Assembly (NCBI RefSeq): GCF_017832975.1
Contig: NZ_JAFIBI010000001.1
Coordinates: 1,178,001-1,242,000, forward strand
From: Arthrobacter sp. PvP023
GTDB taxonomy: Bacteria; Actinomycetota; Actinomycetes; Actinomycetales; Micrococcaceae
Direction of reading: 5' to 3'
DNA length: 64,000 nucleotides
Position numbers and translations under genes: made by a program. Below the pieces are notes generated by a model. That model saw only the letters and a program-made list of their open reading frames with translations, was not told the DNA's origin and did no database searches. Shown here one piece after another: positions 54,077 to 62,244 of the stretch (position 1 is the stretch's first letter; every line of letters begins with the position of its first letter).

Positions 54077-54913
54077 ATGAGCACCGCCGTCGAACGTTCC
54101 CCGGAGGAAAAACGCGTGATCCCGGTGGCGCTGTCCAGCGCGTCTGTCTACCCGTTGAGCGTGCACGATGCTTTCGCCGTGGCCCAGGACCTTGGCTTTG
54201 ACGGCGTGGAAGTGATGGTCACCAACAACGCCACCAGCCAGAGCCCGCACTCCCTCCTGGAGCTCAGCCACCGTTACCGGCAGCCGATCGTGTCCATCCA
54301 CGCGCCCACGCTGCTGCTGACCCAGAAGGTCTGGGGTTCGGCGTGGAACAAGATCGAAATGTCCTGCCGGATGGCGCGTGAAGTGGGCTGCGGGACCGTG
54401 GTGGTCCATCCGCCGTTCCGCTGGCAGAACAACTACGCGGAGAACTTCCCGGCAGGCATCCGCCAGCTCGCCGACATGTACCAGGTGCGGATCGCCGTCG
54501 AAAACATGTACCCGTGGCGGGTGCGGGGCCGGGAGACGGTTGCCTACCTGCCGCACTGGGACCCGCTGGGCCAGGATTACGACGACGTCACGTGGGACTT
54601 CTCGCACGCCGCCACCGCGGGGGCCAACAGTGTTGAGGCGATCAAGGCTCTCGGCAGCAAACTCAGGCACATCCACCTCACGGACGGATCCGGTTCCGGC
54701 CGGGACGAGCACTTGATTCCAGGCCGCGGCAACCAGGGCTGTGCGGAAGCGCTGCAGCACCTGGCCGCCAGCGGATTCGACGGCGTGGTGGTGGCGGAAA
54801 TTTCCACCCGGCGGGCAAAGTTCGCGGGGGAACGCGAACTGTGGCTTAACGAAACCCTGAAGTTCGCGCGCCAGCACCTGAGCCACCCGCTGGTCGGTGC
54901 ACGCGAGGCGTAG
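54077..54913 (+). CDS. Sugar phosphate isomerase/epimerase (AP endonuclease family 2 fold)
   Basis: 278-aa TIM-barrel protein with the xylose isomerase-like pattern FDGVEVMVTN ... VVVHPPFRWQNNYAENF ... VENMYPWR ... DDVTWDFSHA ... HIHLTDGSGSGRDEHLIPGRGN, giving Glu, His and Asp positions for metal binding. The substrate is unknown. It starts 1 bp after the Ppx stop. Confidence 0.88.
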   Translation: MSTAVERSPEEKRVIPVALSSASVYPLSVHDAFAVAQDLGFDGVEVMVTNNATSQSPHSLLELSHRYRQPIVSIHAPTLLLTQKVWGSAWNKIEMSCRMAREVGCGTVVVHPPFRWQNNYAENFPAGIRQLADMYQVRIAVENMYPWRVRGRETVAYLPHWDPLGQDYDDVTWDFSHAATAGANSVEAIKALGSKLRHIHLTDGSGSGRDEHLIPGRGNQGCAEALQHLAASGFDGVVVAEISTRRAKFAGERELWLNETLKFARQHLSHPLVGAREA

Positions 54914-54944
54914 CAGGATTCTCCGCAAAGGGGCGGGGGAGGTG

Positions 54945-54971
54945 TGTCGATAGGGGCGGGAGCCGTTCGTA
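54945..54971 (+). promoter_or_regulatory. Candidate ECF42-type promoter of the YciI-sigma operon
   Basis: TGTCGA at 54945-54950 and CGTA at 54968-54971, 17 bases apart, resemble the -35 and -10 elements reported for ECF42 sigma factors. They lie 55 bp before the YciI start, which suggests autoregulation. Confidence 0.5.
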
Positions 54972-55025
54972 TAGGAGGTGAGAGGCCGGCACCCCGCCGG
55001 CCGGATCCTCAAGGAGGAAAACCAA

Positions 55026-55367
55026 ATGTCACAGTATCTGCTCAGCATCTACCAGCCTGACGGTCCCGTCCCGGACGGGGAGTTCCTGGAGCCCATCATG
55101 CGCGGTTTGGAAGGCCTGAACCTGGAGATGAAGGCGGCCGGCGCCTGGGTGTTCGCCGCCGGCCTCCATCCCGCGGACACGGCCACCGTCCTGCGGCCGC
55201 AGGGGGACGACGTGCTTGTCACCGACGGCCCGTTCACCGAAGGCAAGGAGCACCTGGGAGGCTTCACTGTCATCGACGTGGACGACCTCGACGCCGCCCT
55301 GAACTGGGCCCGCCGACTGGCCAAGATCGTGACGTTGCCGGTCGAAGTCCGCCCCTTCCGGCACTAA
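55026..55367 (+). CDS. YciI/DGPF-type protein
   Basis: 113-aa YCII-related protein with the DGPF motif (VTDGPFTEGKEHLGGFTVIDV), often paired with ECF42 sigma genes. Start ATG 55026 with AAGGAGG at 55010-55016. It probably acts in the same regulatory system as the sigma factor encoded 18 bp downstream. Confidence 0.9.
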   Translation: MSQYLLSIYQPDGPVPDGEFLEPIMRGLEGLNLEMKAAGAWVFAAGLHPADTATVLRPQGDDVLVTDGPFTEGKEHLGGFTVIDVDDLDAALNWARRLAKIVTLPVEVRPFRH

Positions 55368-55385
55368 GCCCTCGGAGACGTCCGG

Positions 55386-56696
55386 ATGACGGGGCGCGGT
55401 TCCGCTGCCGGGGGTTCCGCCTCGGAGGCTTCCAGCGGCGAGATAGCCCGGATCTTCCGCCGGGAATACGGCCGCGCCGTGGCAGTGCTGGTCCGGGTAT
55501 TCGGCAGCATCGACGTCGCCGAGGACGCCGTCCAGGACGCGTTCACGGCGGCGGTGCAACGCTGGCCCTCCAGCGGCGTCCCGCCCAGCCCGGCCGGATG
55601 GATTATCACCACTGCCCGCAACAGGGCCATCGACCGGCTTCGGCGTGACGCCGCCCGCGACGACAAATACGCCCAGGCAGCCCTGCTGCATGCCCGCACC
55701 GGTGATGCCTCCGGAGCGGCACCCGGGGACCTGCTGATGGATGAGCCGGGAGAGGAGGCCGGCGTGCGCGATGACACGCTGAGGCTCATCTTCACCTGCT
55801 GCCACCCTGCGCTGGGAACTCCGGCCCGCGTGGCGCTGACGCTCCGCCTCCTGGGCGGCCTGAGCACCGCGGAGATAGCCCGAGCCTTCATGGTGCCGGA
55901 AAAGACTATGGCCCAGCGGCTGGTCCGGGCCAAAGCGAAAATACGGGATGCCCGGATTCCCTACCGCGTGCCCCGCGGCGCCGAACTGCCGGAGCGCCTC
56001 ACGGCGGTGCTCGCCGTCGTCTACCTCATCTTCAACGAGGGCTACAGCGCCAGCTCCGGCGACACCCTCGTCCGGGGCGAGCTCTGCGGGGAGGCCATCA
56101 GGCTGGCCCGGCTCCTGGCGGCCCTGATGCCGGATGAGCCCGAAGCCCAAGGGCTTCTGGCGCTGCTTCTGCTGATAGAGTCGCGGCGCGCAGCCAGGAT
56201 GACGCCCGACGGCGGCATGGTGCTGTTGGCGGACCAGGACCGGCAGCTATGGGACAAGGACCTGATCCTGGAGGGTCAGGCAATCGTCCGCCGGTGCCTT
56301 CGCCGGAACCGGCCGGGACCGTACCAGCTCCAGGCCGCCATCAACGCCGTGCACAGCGATTCCCCGTCGGGCGAGGAAACGGACTGGGAGCAGATCCTGC
56401 GGTTGTACGATCAGCTCCTGCAGGCATCGCCGGGCCCGGTGGTGGCCCTTAACCGCGCGGTGGCCGTGGCCGAAGTGCACGGCCCGGAGACCGCCCTCGC
56501 GCTGGTGGACACCCTGGACCTGGCAGGCTACGGGGTGTTCCATTCCGTGCGCGCTGATCTCCTCCGGCGCCTGGGCCGCGTCTCCGAAGCCAGGGAGGAA
56601 TACCGGGAGGCACTGGGGCTGGCAGGCAACGCGGCCGAGCGGCAGTTCCTGCAAGGCCGGCTGCTTGGTCTGTCCGGGGCGGACCAGCCGGATTAA
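55386..56696 (+). CDS. ECF42-type RNA polymerase sigma factor with C-terminal extension (DUF6596/TPR)
   Basis: 436-aa sigma factor. Region 2 reads [27 protein letters not shown] and region 4 [35 protein letters not shown] long C-terminal domain (~240 residues) then follows, which in ECF42 proteins is a TPR-like extension needed for activity; these systems have no classical anti-sigma factor. Genomic pairing with the YciI gene fits this group. Its stop abuts the U-tract of the small RNA on the other strand. Confidence 0.9.
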   Translation: MTGRGSAAGGSASEASSGEIARIFRREYGRAVAVLVRVFGSIDVAEDAVQDAFTAAVQRWPSSGVPPSPAGWIITTARNRAIDRLRRDAARDDKYAQAALLHARTGDASGAAPGDLLMDEPGEEAGVRDDTLRLIFTCCHPALGTPARVALTLRLLGGLSTAEIARAFMVPEKTMAQRLVRAKAKIRDARIPYRVPRGAELPERLTAVLAVVYLIFNEGYSASSGDTLVRGELCGEAIRLARLLAALMPDEPEAQGLLALLLLIESRRAARMTPDGGMVLLADQDRQLWDKDLILEGQAIVRRCLRRNRPGPYQLQAAINAVHSDSPSGEETDWEQILRLYDQLLQASPGPVVALNRAVAVAEVHGPETALALVDTLDLAGYGVFHSVRADLLRRLGRVSEAREEYREALGLAGNAAERQFLQGRLLGLSGADQPD

Positions 56697-56807
56697 AGAG
56701 AAAACGCCGGGCGGTCCTGCCGAAGGAATTGGGGGAACCCTTCCGCAGCCGCCCGGCGCTCCGCCGGTTCCGAAGAACCGGCTGTCATCACTCGCACCTG
56801 TGAGGCA
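56695..56807 (-). ncRNA. Candidate small RNA A (minus strand)
   Basis: Predicted ~113-nt RNA. From the 5' end it holds a mini-hairpin CCTCACAGG, then the conserved GGUGCGAGUGAUGA (56798-56785). Next is an 8-bp hairpin with a UUCG loop (56763-56782), then a 10-bp GC stem (56705-56714 with 56749-56758) enclosing an inner UGC.GAAGG stem and a CCCCC loop (56731-56735). A U-rich tail, TTTTCTCTTT, ends it. The same architecture recurs in element B. No known family was recognised with certainty; C-rich loops recall actinobacterial 6C RNA. Confidence 0.65.
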
Positions 56808-56813
56808 CTTTCC

Positions 56814-56832
56814 ACGTTACTGACGCACTTTG
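56814..56832 (-). promoter_or_regulatory. Promoter-like box of small RNA A
   Basis: Minus-strand CAAAGT, 7 bases, TAACGT, identical in spacing and in both hexamers to the box before element B. TAACGT fits a -10 of TANNNT form; CAAAGT is too close to be an ordinary -35 and may bind a regulator. Confidence 0.55.
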
Positions 56833-56904
56833 GGTGTTTCGGGTGTTTTCCCTGTGCGTTGGCTGGCAAGACGTCCGCCGGCCGGACGTAATGCTGCGCC
56901 GGGA
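56833..56904. other. Spacer between the two small RNA elements
   Basis: About 70 bp with no gene or clear motif. It separates the promoter-like box of element A from the U-rich end of element B. Confidence 0.4.
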
Positions 56905-57020
56905 CTTAAATGAGAAAGCACCGGCGGCCTCGCAGGAAAATGGGGGAAACCTGCTGCAGACCACCGGTGCCGGGCAAACATCCCCATGCTTGCCTCATCA
57001 CTCGCACCCTCAATGAGGTA
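56905..57020 (-). ncRNA. Candidate small RNA B (minus strand)
   Basis: Homologue of element A, ~116 nt. From the 5' end it has a mini-hairpin CCTC-ATT-GAGG (57008-57018) and the conserved GGUGCGAGUGAUGA (57008-56995). A 9-bp stem with a GGGG loop (56973-56994) follows, then a 10-bp stem (56918-56927 with 56961-56970) with an inner GCAGG/CCUGC stem and a CCCCC loop (56942-56946). The tail is TTTCTCATTT. Stems pair through different bases than in A, which argues that the structure is under selection. Confidence 0.65.
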
Positions 57021-57026
57021 ATAACT

Positions 57027-57045
57027 ACGTTAGGTGCGGACTTTG
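57027..57045 (-). promoter_or_regulatory. Promoter-like box of small RNA B
   Basis: Minus-strand CAAAGT-N7-TAACGT, the same box as before element A, 6-8 bases before the mini-hairpin. Confidence 0.55.
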
Positions 57046-57185
57046 TGAGGAAGCTGCGCCGATCATGTGAGCCAGCTGTGAATGGGGCGGGCCCGCCTGC
57101 CCCCGGCCTCCGCCTCGCGGCCGGAGGGCGTCCGGAGAGCAGCCTCCGGATGCGGCGACGCGCGGGGAACTGCAATGATGGACCA

Positions 57186-58019
57186 ATGAGCAACCGAATC
57201 GCATTCCTTGGCTGTGGATCCATGAACGAGGCCGTCATGAGCGGCATGCTGGAGGCCGGAACGGACCCGGCGGACGTCGTGGCCACTGTCCGGCGCGCGG
57301 AGCGTGCTGCCGAACTTGCCCAGCGCTTCACCGGCATCACGGCCATTGCCGGTGAGGAGGAGCCGGAGAACAACAAACAGGCGGCCACCGGCGCCGACGT
57401 CGTGATTCTCGGCGTCAAGCCTGTGGGAATCACCGACCTCGCGCGGGAAATCAGCGGATCGCTTTCCCCGAAAACCATCGTGGTCAGCGTCGCCGCCGCG
57501 GTGTCCATCGCGCAGCTTGAAGCCGCGCTGCCAGCCGGTCAGCCGGTGATCCGCACCATGCCCAACACCCCTGCCAAGCTGGGCCGAGGCGTCGTGTCCG
57601 TCTCGCCGGGTACCAACTGCTCGGCCGAAGAGCTGCAGCTGGCCAAAGACATCCTCAAGGGTGCCGGGACCGTGGTGGAGGTGCCCGAAGAACAGGTGGA
57701 CGCGCTGTCCGCCATCAGCGGTTCGGGCCCGGCCTACGTGTTCTACCTTGCCGAGGCGATGGCTGCCGCCGGTGTCGAGCTGGGGCTGGATCCGGAGTTG
57801 TCGCTGCTGCTGGCACGGGAAACGGTTGCAGGAGGCGGACTGATGCTGGCCGAACCCGGCGCGGACCCTACCGCCCTGCGCAAGGCCGTGACCAGCCCGA
57901 ACGGCACCACGGAACGCGCCATAGCCACGTTCGATGAACGGGGCTTGCCGGCAATCATCGCCGACGGCGCCCGCGCCGCGGCAGCCCGCGCAGCCGAGAT
58001 CACGAAGCAACTGGGCTGA
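57186..58019 (+). CDS. proC: Pyrroline-5-carboxylate reductase
   Basis: 277-aa enzyme for the last step of proline synthesis. The Rossmann motif is IAFLGCGSMNEAVMSGML. Later motifs are VILGVKPVGI, VIRTMPNTPAKLGRGVVSV, and the C-terminal family signature LARETVAGGGLMLAEPGADPTALRKAVTSPNGTTERAI. ATG 57186 is chosen; the frame is open further upstream, but that stretch overlaps candidate small RNA B and lacks similarity. Confidence 0.96.
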   Translation: MSNRIAFLGCGSMNEAVMSGMLEAGTDPADVVATVRRAERAAELAQRFTGITAIAGEEEPENNKQAATGADVVILGVKPVGITDLAREISGSLSPKTIVVSVAAAVSIAQLEAALPAGQPVIRTMPNTPAKLGRGVVSVSPGTNCSAEELQLAKDILKGAGTVVEVPEEQVDALSAISGSGPAYVFYLAEAMAAAGVELGLDPELSLLLARETVAGGGLMLAEPGADPTALRKAVTSPNGTTERAIATFDERGLPAIIADGARAAAARAAEITKQLG

Positions 58020-58041
58020 CGGCTCACCGAGCGGACCCAAC

Positions 58042-58104
58042 GAGTTTTTGTCCAGATAATGCCCTTTCGGGACCGCTTTGGTGCCATTATCTGGACAAAA
58101 ACTC
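58042..58104. repeat. Long inverted repeat after proC
   Basis: 20-bp perfect arms, GAGTTTTTGTCCAGATAATG (58042-58061) and its complement (58085-58104), around a 23-bp loop. It lies between the convergent proC and trkA genes. The right arm carries ACAAAAACTC, so a terminator role is possible in one direction, but the long AT-rich arms are unlike the GC-rich terminators elsewhere in the window. Confidence 0.9.
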
Positions 58105-58114
58105 CGGCCCCCGG

Positions 58115-58801
58115 CTACGGGCGGGCGGCGAACCGTTCCAGCAGGTCCACGTGGCCGGACACGATCAACATGTCCCGTGAAGACACCTTGGTTTCCGGCC
58201 GGGCATAGGTGAAGTCTTCGCCCGGTGACTTTACGCCGACTATGGTCACGCCGTACTTGGAGCGGACCTTGGACTCGTCCAGGGTGAAGCCCACGGTCTC
58301 GCGCGGCGGGTACATCTTGACGATCGCGAAGTCGTCGTCGAACTCGATGAAGTCCAGCATGCGGCCGGAGACCAGGTGCGCGGCGCGGACACCGGCGTCG
58401 GCCTCGGGGTAGATCACGTGGTTGGCGCCGATCCGGGTGAGGATCTTGCCGTGCGAGGGCGTGATCGCCTTGACCCAGAGGTGTTCGATGCCGAGGTCCA
58501 CCAGGTTCACGGTGATCAGCACCGAGGATTCGATGGACGTACCCACCCCCACCACCGCGGAGCTGAACTCCTGTGCACCGAGCTGCCGGAGGGCGTCGAT
58601 GTTCGTGGCGTCCGCCTCGACGACGTGCGTGAGCACGGGAGCCCATTTCTGCACCAGGTTGCGGTCGCGTTCGATCGCCAGGACCTCGCGGCCCTGCTTG
58701 ACCAGCTGTTCGGCGGTGGACGAGCCAAAGCGGCCCAGCCCGATCACCAGCACGGGGGCATTGTGGGCGGGGCGGTTGACGGCGCCTGAGGGATTAGCCA
58801 A
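58115..58801 (-). CDS. trkA: TrkA-type K+ channel regulatory subunit (RCK domains)
   Basis: 228-aa cytosolic protein. The RCK-N Rossmann motif is VLVIGLGRFGSSTAEQL with VLAIERD, and the RCK-C domain ends the protein. It binds nucleotides and gates the TrkH channel encoded immediately upstream. The start is taken as TTG 58801, which overlaps the trkH stop by 8 bases; no ATG exists in this frame before the conserved part. Confidence 0.88.
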   Translation of the reverse strand: MANPSGAVNRPAHNAPVLVIGLGRFGSSTAEQLVKQGREVLAIERDRNLVQKWAPVLTHVVEADATNIDALRQLGAQEFSSAVVGVGTSIESSVLITVNLVDLGIEHLWVKAITPSHGKILTRIGANHVIYPEADAGVRAAHLVSGRMLDFIEFDDDFAIVKMYPPRETVGFTLDESKVRSKYGVTIVGVKSPGEDFTYARPETKVSSRDMLIVSGHVDLLERFAARP

Positions 58802-60227
58802 TGATGGGCCTCTCTTCCGGGTAGTGGTACAGCTGGCTGCGCTGGCGCAGCGCCAGGGCAGCGGCAAGGGTCACGGTTCCCACGCGGCCGGCGAACATCA
58901 GCGCGGTCAGGACATAAACGCCGGACGGCGGCAGCTCGGCACTGAGGTTGGTGCTGAGGCCCACGGTGGCGAAGGCTGAAATGGTCTCGAACAACACCCG
59001 GTCCAGGGGAGCGCCGCTGATGTGCAGGAGCGCAAAGGCCGATACGGACACCAGGGTTGCGCCCGCGACGATCACCGAGATGGCCACCCGCATGGTTCCC
59101 TGCGGAATGGTGCGGCCGTAGACCTTCACATCCGCGTCGCCGCGGGCCTCGGCTGCGATGGCCAGGAACATGACGGCGATGGTGGTCACCTTGATGCCGC
59201 CGGCAGTGGAGGCTGAACCGCCGCCCGCGAACATGAGTGCGTCAGTGAGGAGCATGGTGGTGGATTCCATGTGGTTCTGGTCCACCAGGTTGAAGCCGCC
59301 GGACCGGGTCATCACGGAGGCGAAGAGGGAATGCGCGATCTTGTCGCCTACGTCCATGGAACCGATGGTCCGCATGTTTTCCCACTCCATCAGACCCCAC
59401 AGCACTGTTCCCGCGGCCAGGAGGATGAAGGACACCTGGATGGTCAGCTTGGTGTGGAGGTTCCATTTCTTCCAGTTCAGCCCGTTCTGCTGCAGCACCA
59501 TCACCACCGGGAAGCCAAGGCTGCCCAGGAACACGCCGAGCATCAGGGGGACCAGGATCCAGAGGTCGGTCTCGTACGGCACGATGCCATCCGAGTGCGG
59601 CGTGAAACCGGCGTTGTTGAAGGCCGAGATCGCATAGAAGACGCCGTGCCATACGGACTGGCCGAAGCTCTCTCCCAGCATCAGGAAGCGGGGAACGAGG
59701 GCCAAGGCGAGACCGGCTTCAATGACCACGGACGTGGTGATGACGATCCGCAGCAGGGTGCCCACTTCGCCAAGGCGCCCGGCGTTGTTCATGGCTTCCT
59801 GGGCAATGAGCTTGCCGCGCACCCCGAGCTTCTTGCTGACCATGAGGGCCAGCAGCGAGGCCAGGGTCAGCGTACCCAGGCCGCCGACAAAAATGCCGAT
59901 CAGGATGACCAGCTGGCCGAAGAAGGACCAGTGCACGGCCGTGGACACCACGGTGAGGCCCGTAACGCAGACGGCGGACACCGCGGTGAACAGGGCCTGG
60001 TACAGGGGGGTGAAATTTCCGGTGGCAGACGCCGCAGGCATGGACAGGAGTCCGGTGAAAACGAGGATGACAACAGCGAACGCAGTCAGCGCCAGCCTCG
60101 CCGGCGACGTGTTGGCGATGTTGTCGATGAAGTCGCGGATACCCGTGAAGATCCATAGACCCTCACGCTCCGGCATGCCGGGGTGCCAGTTTGCCGGGCT
60201 CTTGGACCTCGGCTGGCTTTGCGTCAT
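58794..60227 (-). CDS. trkH: TrkH-type potassium transporter subunit
   Basis: 477-aa membrane protein with the repeated P-loop selectivity filter segments of the Trk/Ktr family (AVSAVCVTGLTVVSTAVHWS, ISAFNNAGFTPHSDG, VMTRSGGFNLVDQ, ISAFATVGLSTNLS). It forms the ion-conducting subunit with TrkA. ATG 60227 follows a plausible ribosome-binding site. Confidence 0.93.
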   Translation of the reverse strand: MTQSQPRSKSPANWHPGMPEREGLWIFTGIRDFIDNIANTSPARLALTAFAVVILVFTGLLSMPAASATGNFTPLYQALFTAVSAVCVTGLTVVSTAVHWSFFGQLVILIGIFVGGLGTLTLASLLALMVSKKLGVRGKLIAQEAMNNAGRLGEVGTLLRIVITTSVVIEAGLALALVPRFLMLGESFGQSVWHGVFYAISAFNNAGFTPHSDGIVPYETDLWILVPLMLGVFLGSLGFPVVMVLQQNGLNWKKWNLHTKLTIQVSFILLAAGTVLWGLMEWENMRTIGSMDVGDKIAHSLFASVMTRSGGFNLVDQNHMESTTMLLTDALMFAGGGSASTAGGIKVTTIAVMFLAIAAEARGDADVKVYGRTIPQGTMRVAISVIVAGATLVSVSAFALLHISGAPLDRVLFETISAFATVGLSTNLSAELPPSGVYVLTALMFAGRVGTVTLAAALALRQRSQLYHYPEERPIIG

Positions 60228-60331
60228 GTGCGGCTTTTCCTCGGTTGAAACTGCTTCCTTCAGTAGTAAACCACTATATTCCGCGCGATGACCGGGAAAT
60301 CAGGGCGTCCGGCTCAGGTAGCCTGTCCTTG

Positions 60332-61555
60332 ATGACATTCCTGCCCGGACTCGCTCAATCCGCATTGCCAACGATGGTGGTGTGGGACATGGCCATGACC
60401 GCCTACAACTTCGGCCACGGGCATCCGATGGCACCCGAACGCATGGAGCTCACCGCGCGCCTCGCTCGCAGCCTGGGCCTGCTGGACCTGGGGCACGTCA
60501 CTGTGGCCGCCCCGGACGTGGCCGGTGACGACGAACTGTGCACCGTCCACAGCCCCGAATTCGTGGCGGCGGTCCGGCGGGCCAGCCTGAATCCGGACGT
60601 ACCCGACCTCGAACGGGGCCTGGGCACGGAGGACGACCCCGCTTTCGCCGGCATGCATGAGGCCAGCGCGCGGCTTGCTGGCGGTTCACTGATGGCGGCC
60701 GGTGCGATCCTTGACGGCAGCGCCGTGCGGGCAGTCAACTTCGGCGGCGGCATGCACCACGCCGCCAAGGAGCGGGCCAGCGGCTTCTGCATCTACAACG
60801 ATGCCGCCCTGGCCATCCAGAAACTGCTCGACGGCGGTGTGCAGCGTGTGGCATATATCGACGTTGACGCCCATCACGGCGACGGGACGCAGAGTATCTT
60901 CTGGGATGACCCGAGGGTCCTCACCATTTCCCTGCACGAGACCGGACTGACGCTGTTCCCCGGGACGGGCTTTGCCAACGAGATCGGCGGCCCCAATGCC
61001 CAGGGCAGCGCGGTCAATGTGGCCCTTCCGGCCGGAACGGGCGACGCCGGCTGGCTGCGGGCGTTCCATGCCGTGGTTCCGCAGCTGATCGGCGCCTTCG
61101 AGCCCGAGGTGATCGTGAGCCAGCACGGCTGCGACTCGCACCGGCTTGATCCCCTGACGCACCTCAACATCAGCGTGGACGGCCAGCGTGAAGCGGCAAC
61201 CGCCGTCGGGAATCTCGCGGCGCGCTACTGCGGCAACCGGTGGATTGCCACCGGCGGAGGCGGCTACAACGTGATCAGCGTGGTGCCGCGGTCCTGGAGC
61301 CACCTGATTGCCGTCGCGGCCGGCAGGCCCGTGCCGCTCCGGACGCCCGTTCCCGAAGACTGGCGGCAGTACGTCCAGGACAAGTACGGGGCACTCTATG
61401 GGGTGACGGCGCCCGAATCGATGGGCGACGACGTGGACCTGTGGTGGCGTTCATGGGAGGTCGGCTTCGATCCCAACGACGAGGTGGACCGCACCGTGAT
61501 GGCCACGCGCAAGGAAGTGTTTCCGCTGTACGGCCTGGACCCCTGGTTCGACTAG
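60332..61555 (+). CDS. acuC: AcuC/histone-deacetylase-like deacetylase
   Basis: 407-aa zinc-dependent deacetylase of the HDAC fold; AcuC deacetylates acetyl-CoA synthetase, and an acs gene is present in this window. Motifs: FGGGMHHAAKERASGFCIYNDAALAI, YIDVDAHHGDGTQSIFW with catalytic His-His and the metal Asp, and VSQHGCDSHRLDPLTHL. ATG 60332 is used; Met15 could also serve. Confidence 0.93.
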   Translation: MTFLPGLAQSALPTMVVWDMAMTAYNFGHGHPMAPERMELTARLARSLGLLDLGHVTVAAPDVAGDDELCTVHSPEFVAAVRRASLNPDVPDLERGLGTEDDPAFAGMHEASARLAGGSLMAAGAILDGSAVRAVNFGGGMHHAAKERASGFCIYNDAALAIQKLLDGGVQRVAYIDVDAHHGDGTQSIFWDDPRVLTISLHETGLTLFPGTGFANEIGGPNAQGSAVNVALPAGTGDAGWLRAFHAVVPQLIGAFEPEVIVSQHGCDSHRLDPLTHLNISVDGQREAATAVGNLAARYCGNRWIATGGGGYNVISVVPRSWSHLIAVAAGRPVPLRTPVPEDWRQYVQDKYGALYGVTAPESMGDDVDLWWRSWEVGFDPNDEVDRTVMATRKEVFPLYGLDPWFD

Positions 61556-61587
61556 CGCCTGGTTCGACGAGCGCCTGGTTCGATTAG
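61542..61587. repeat. 16-bp triple tandem repeat across the acuC stop
   Basis: CCTGGTTCGACTAGCG and two near-copies at 61542-61557, 61558-61573 and 61574-61587. The first includes the TAG stop of acuC and the last includes TAA, the stop of the gene on the other strand. Confidence 0.9.
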
Positions 61588-62078
61588 GTGAGCGGCTTTT
61601 CCGTCTGGAACACCACCCCGGCGGCGCCGATGAGCCAGCCCAGCAGGGACAGCGCGAAGGCGCCGATGAGGTCCGTTGACGCCGTTCCCTTGACCAGCCA
61701 GAGCAGCAGGACCAGCAGCCCCACTGCCAGGTAAACCACCACTGCGGCCACTATCCGCCCGGACAGTCGGGCCGTGACCTCGGCCGGGTTGAAGGCAGCG
61801 GTGGCGCCGGCTTGGCCGGGTTTCAGGTCACGGCGGGCTTCCTCGTCGCGGCGGACTTCGGCAATGGTGAACCCCAAGGCCGATGCGGTCAGGGAGCTCA
61901 GGGACGTGGCCAGTACGCCCGCCGCGGTTACCAAGGCACCGTTGAGGGGCGGCGCGACTGTCCTGCCGTCGGGCACCCAGAACCCGACGCGCAACAGCAC
62001 GGATCCCCAGACCGCCACGAACAAGCCCAAAAACACAAAAGCGATGATGTTGAACAGCTGCTGGCGCAGGAAATCCAT
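61584..62078 (-). CDS. Small membrane protein, 164 aa, function unknown
   Basis: Four hydrophobic segments: residues 8-28, ~45-70 (GALVTAAGVLATSLSSLTASALGF), ~110-128 and ~140-158. A short charged loop (EVRRDEEARRDLKPG) lies between the second and third. No family recognised. ATG 62078 is preferred; a GTG 6 bases upstream is possible. It is divergent from the ArsR gene. Confidence 0.72.
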   Translation of the reverse strand: MDFLRQQLFNIIAFVFLGLFVAVWGSVLLRVGFWVPDGRTVAPPLNGALVTAAGVLATSLSSLTASALGFTIAEVRRDEEARRDLKPGQAGATAAFNPAEVTARLSGRIVAAVVVYLAVGLLVLLLWLVKGTASTDLIGAFALSLLGWLIGAAGVVFQTEKPLT

Positions 62079-62244
62079 GGCCACCCACCCCTCATGTTTG
62101 AGCGGCCGCAGCCGGACAGCCCGGGGCAACCGTGAGTCCGTTGTAGCACTGCGGCAGGTGCGGGGCAATGGCCGTTGTGCGCGGGAGGTGCGCGGGAGGA
62201 AATAGTGGATGCCATCCGGCGTATATGTCGCTAGGGTGGATCCC

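Noticed and set aside
56695..57020. Calling the paired elements 6C RNA outright
   Set aside because: They share C-rich loops with 6C RNA, but I cannot confirm the family's consensus from sequence alone, and each has only one CCCCC loop. A covariance-model search is needed to decide.
56910..57185. Upstream in-frame extension of proC
   Set aside because: The frame is open but overlaps the structured RNA B element and carries no proC similarity; the ATG at 57186 begins the conserved Rossmann motif.
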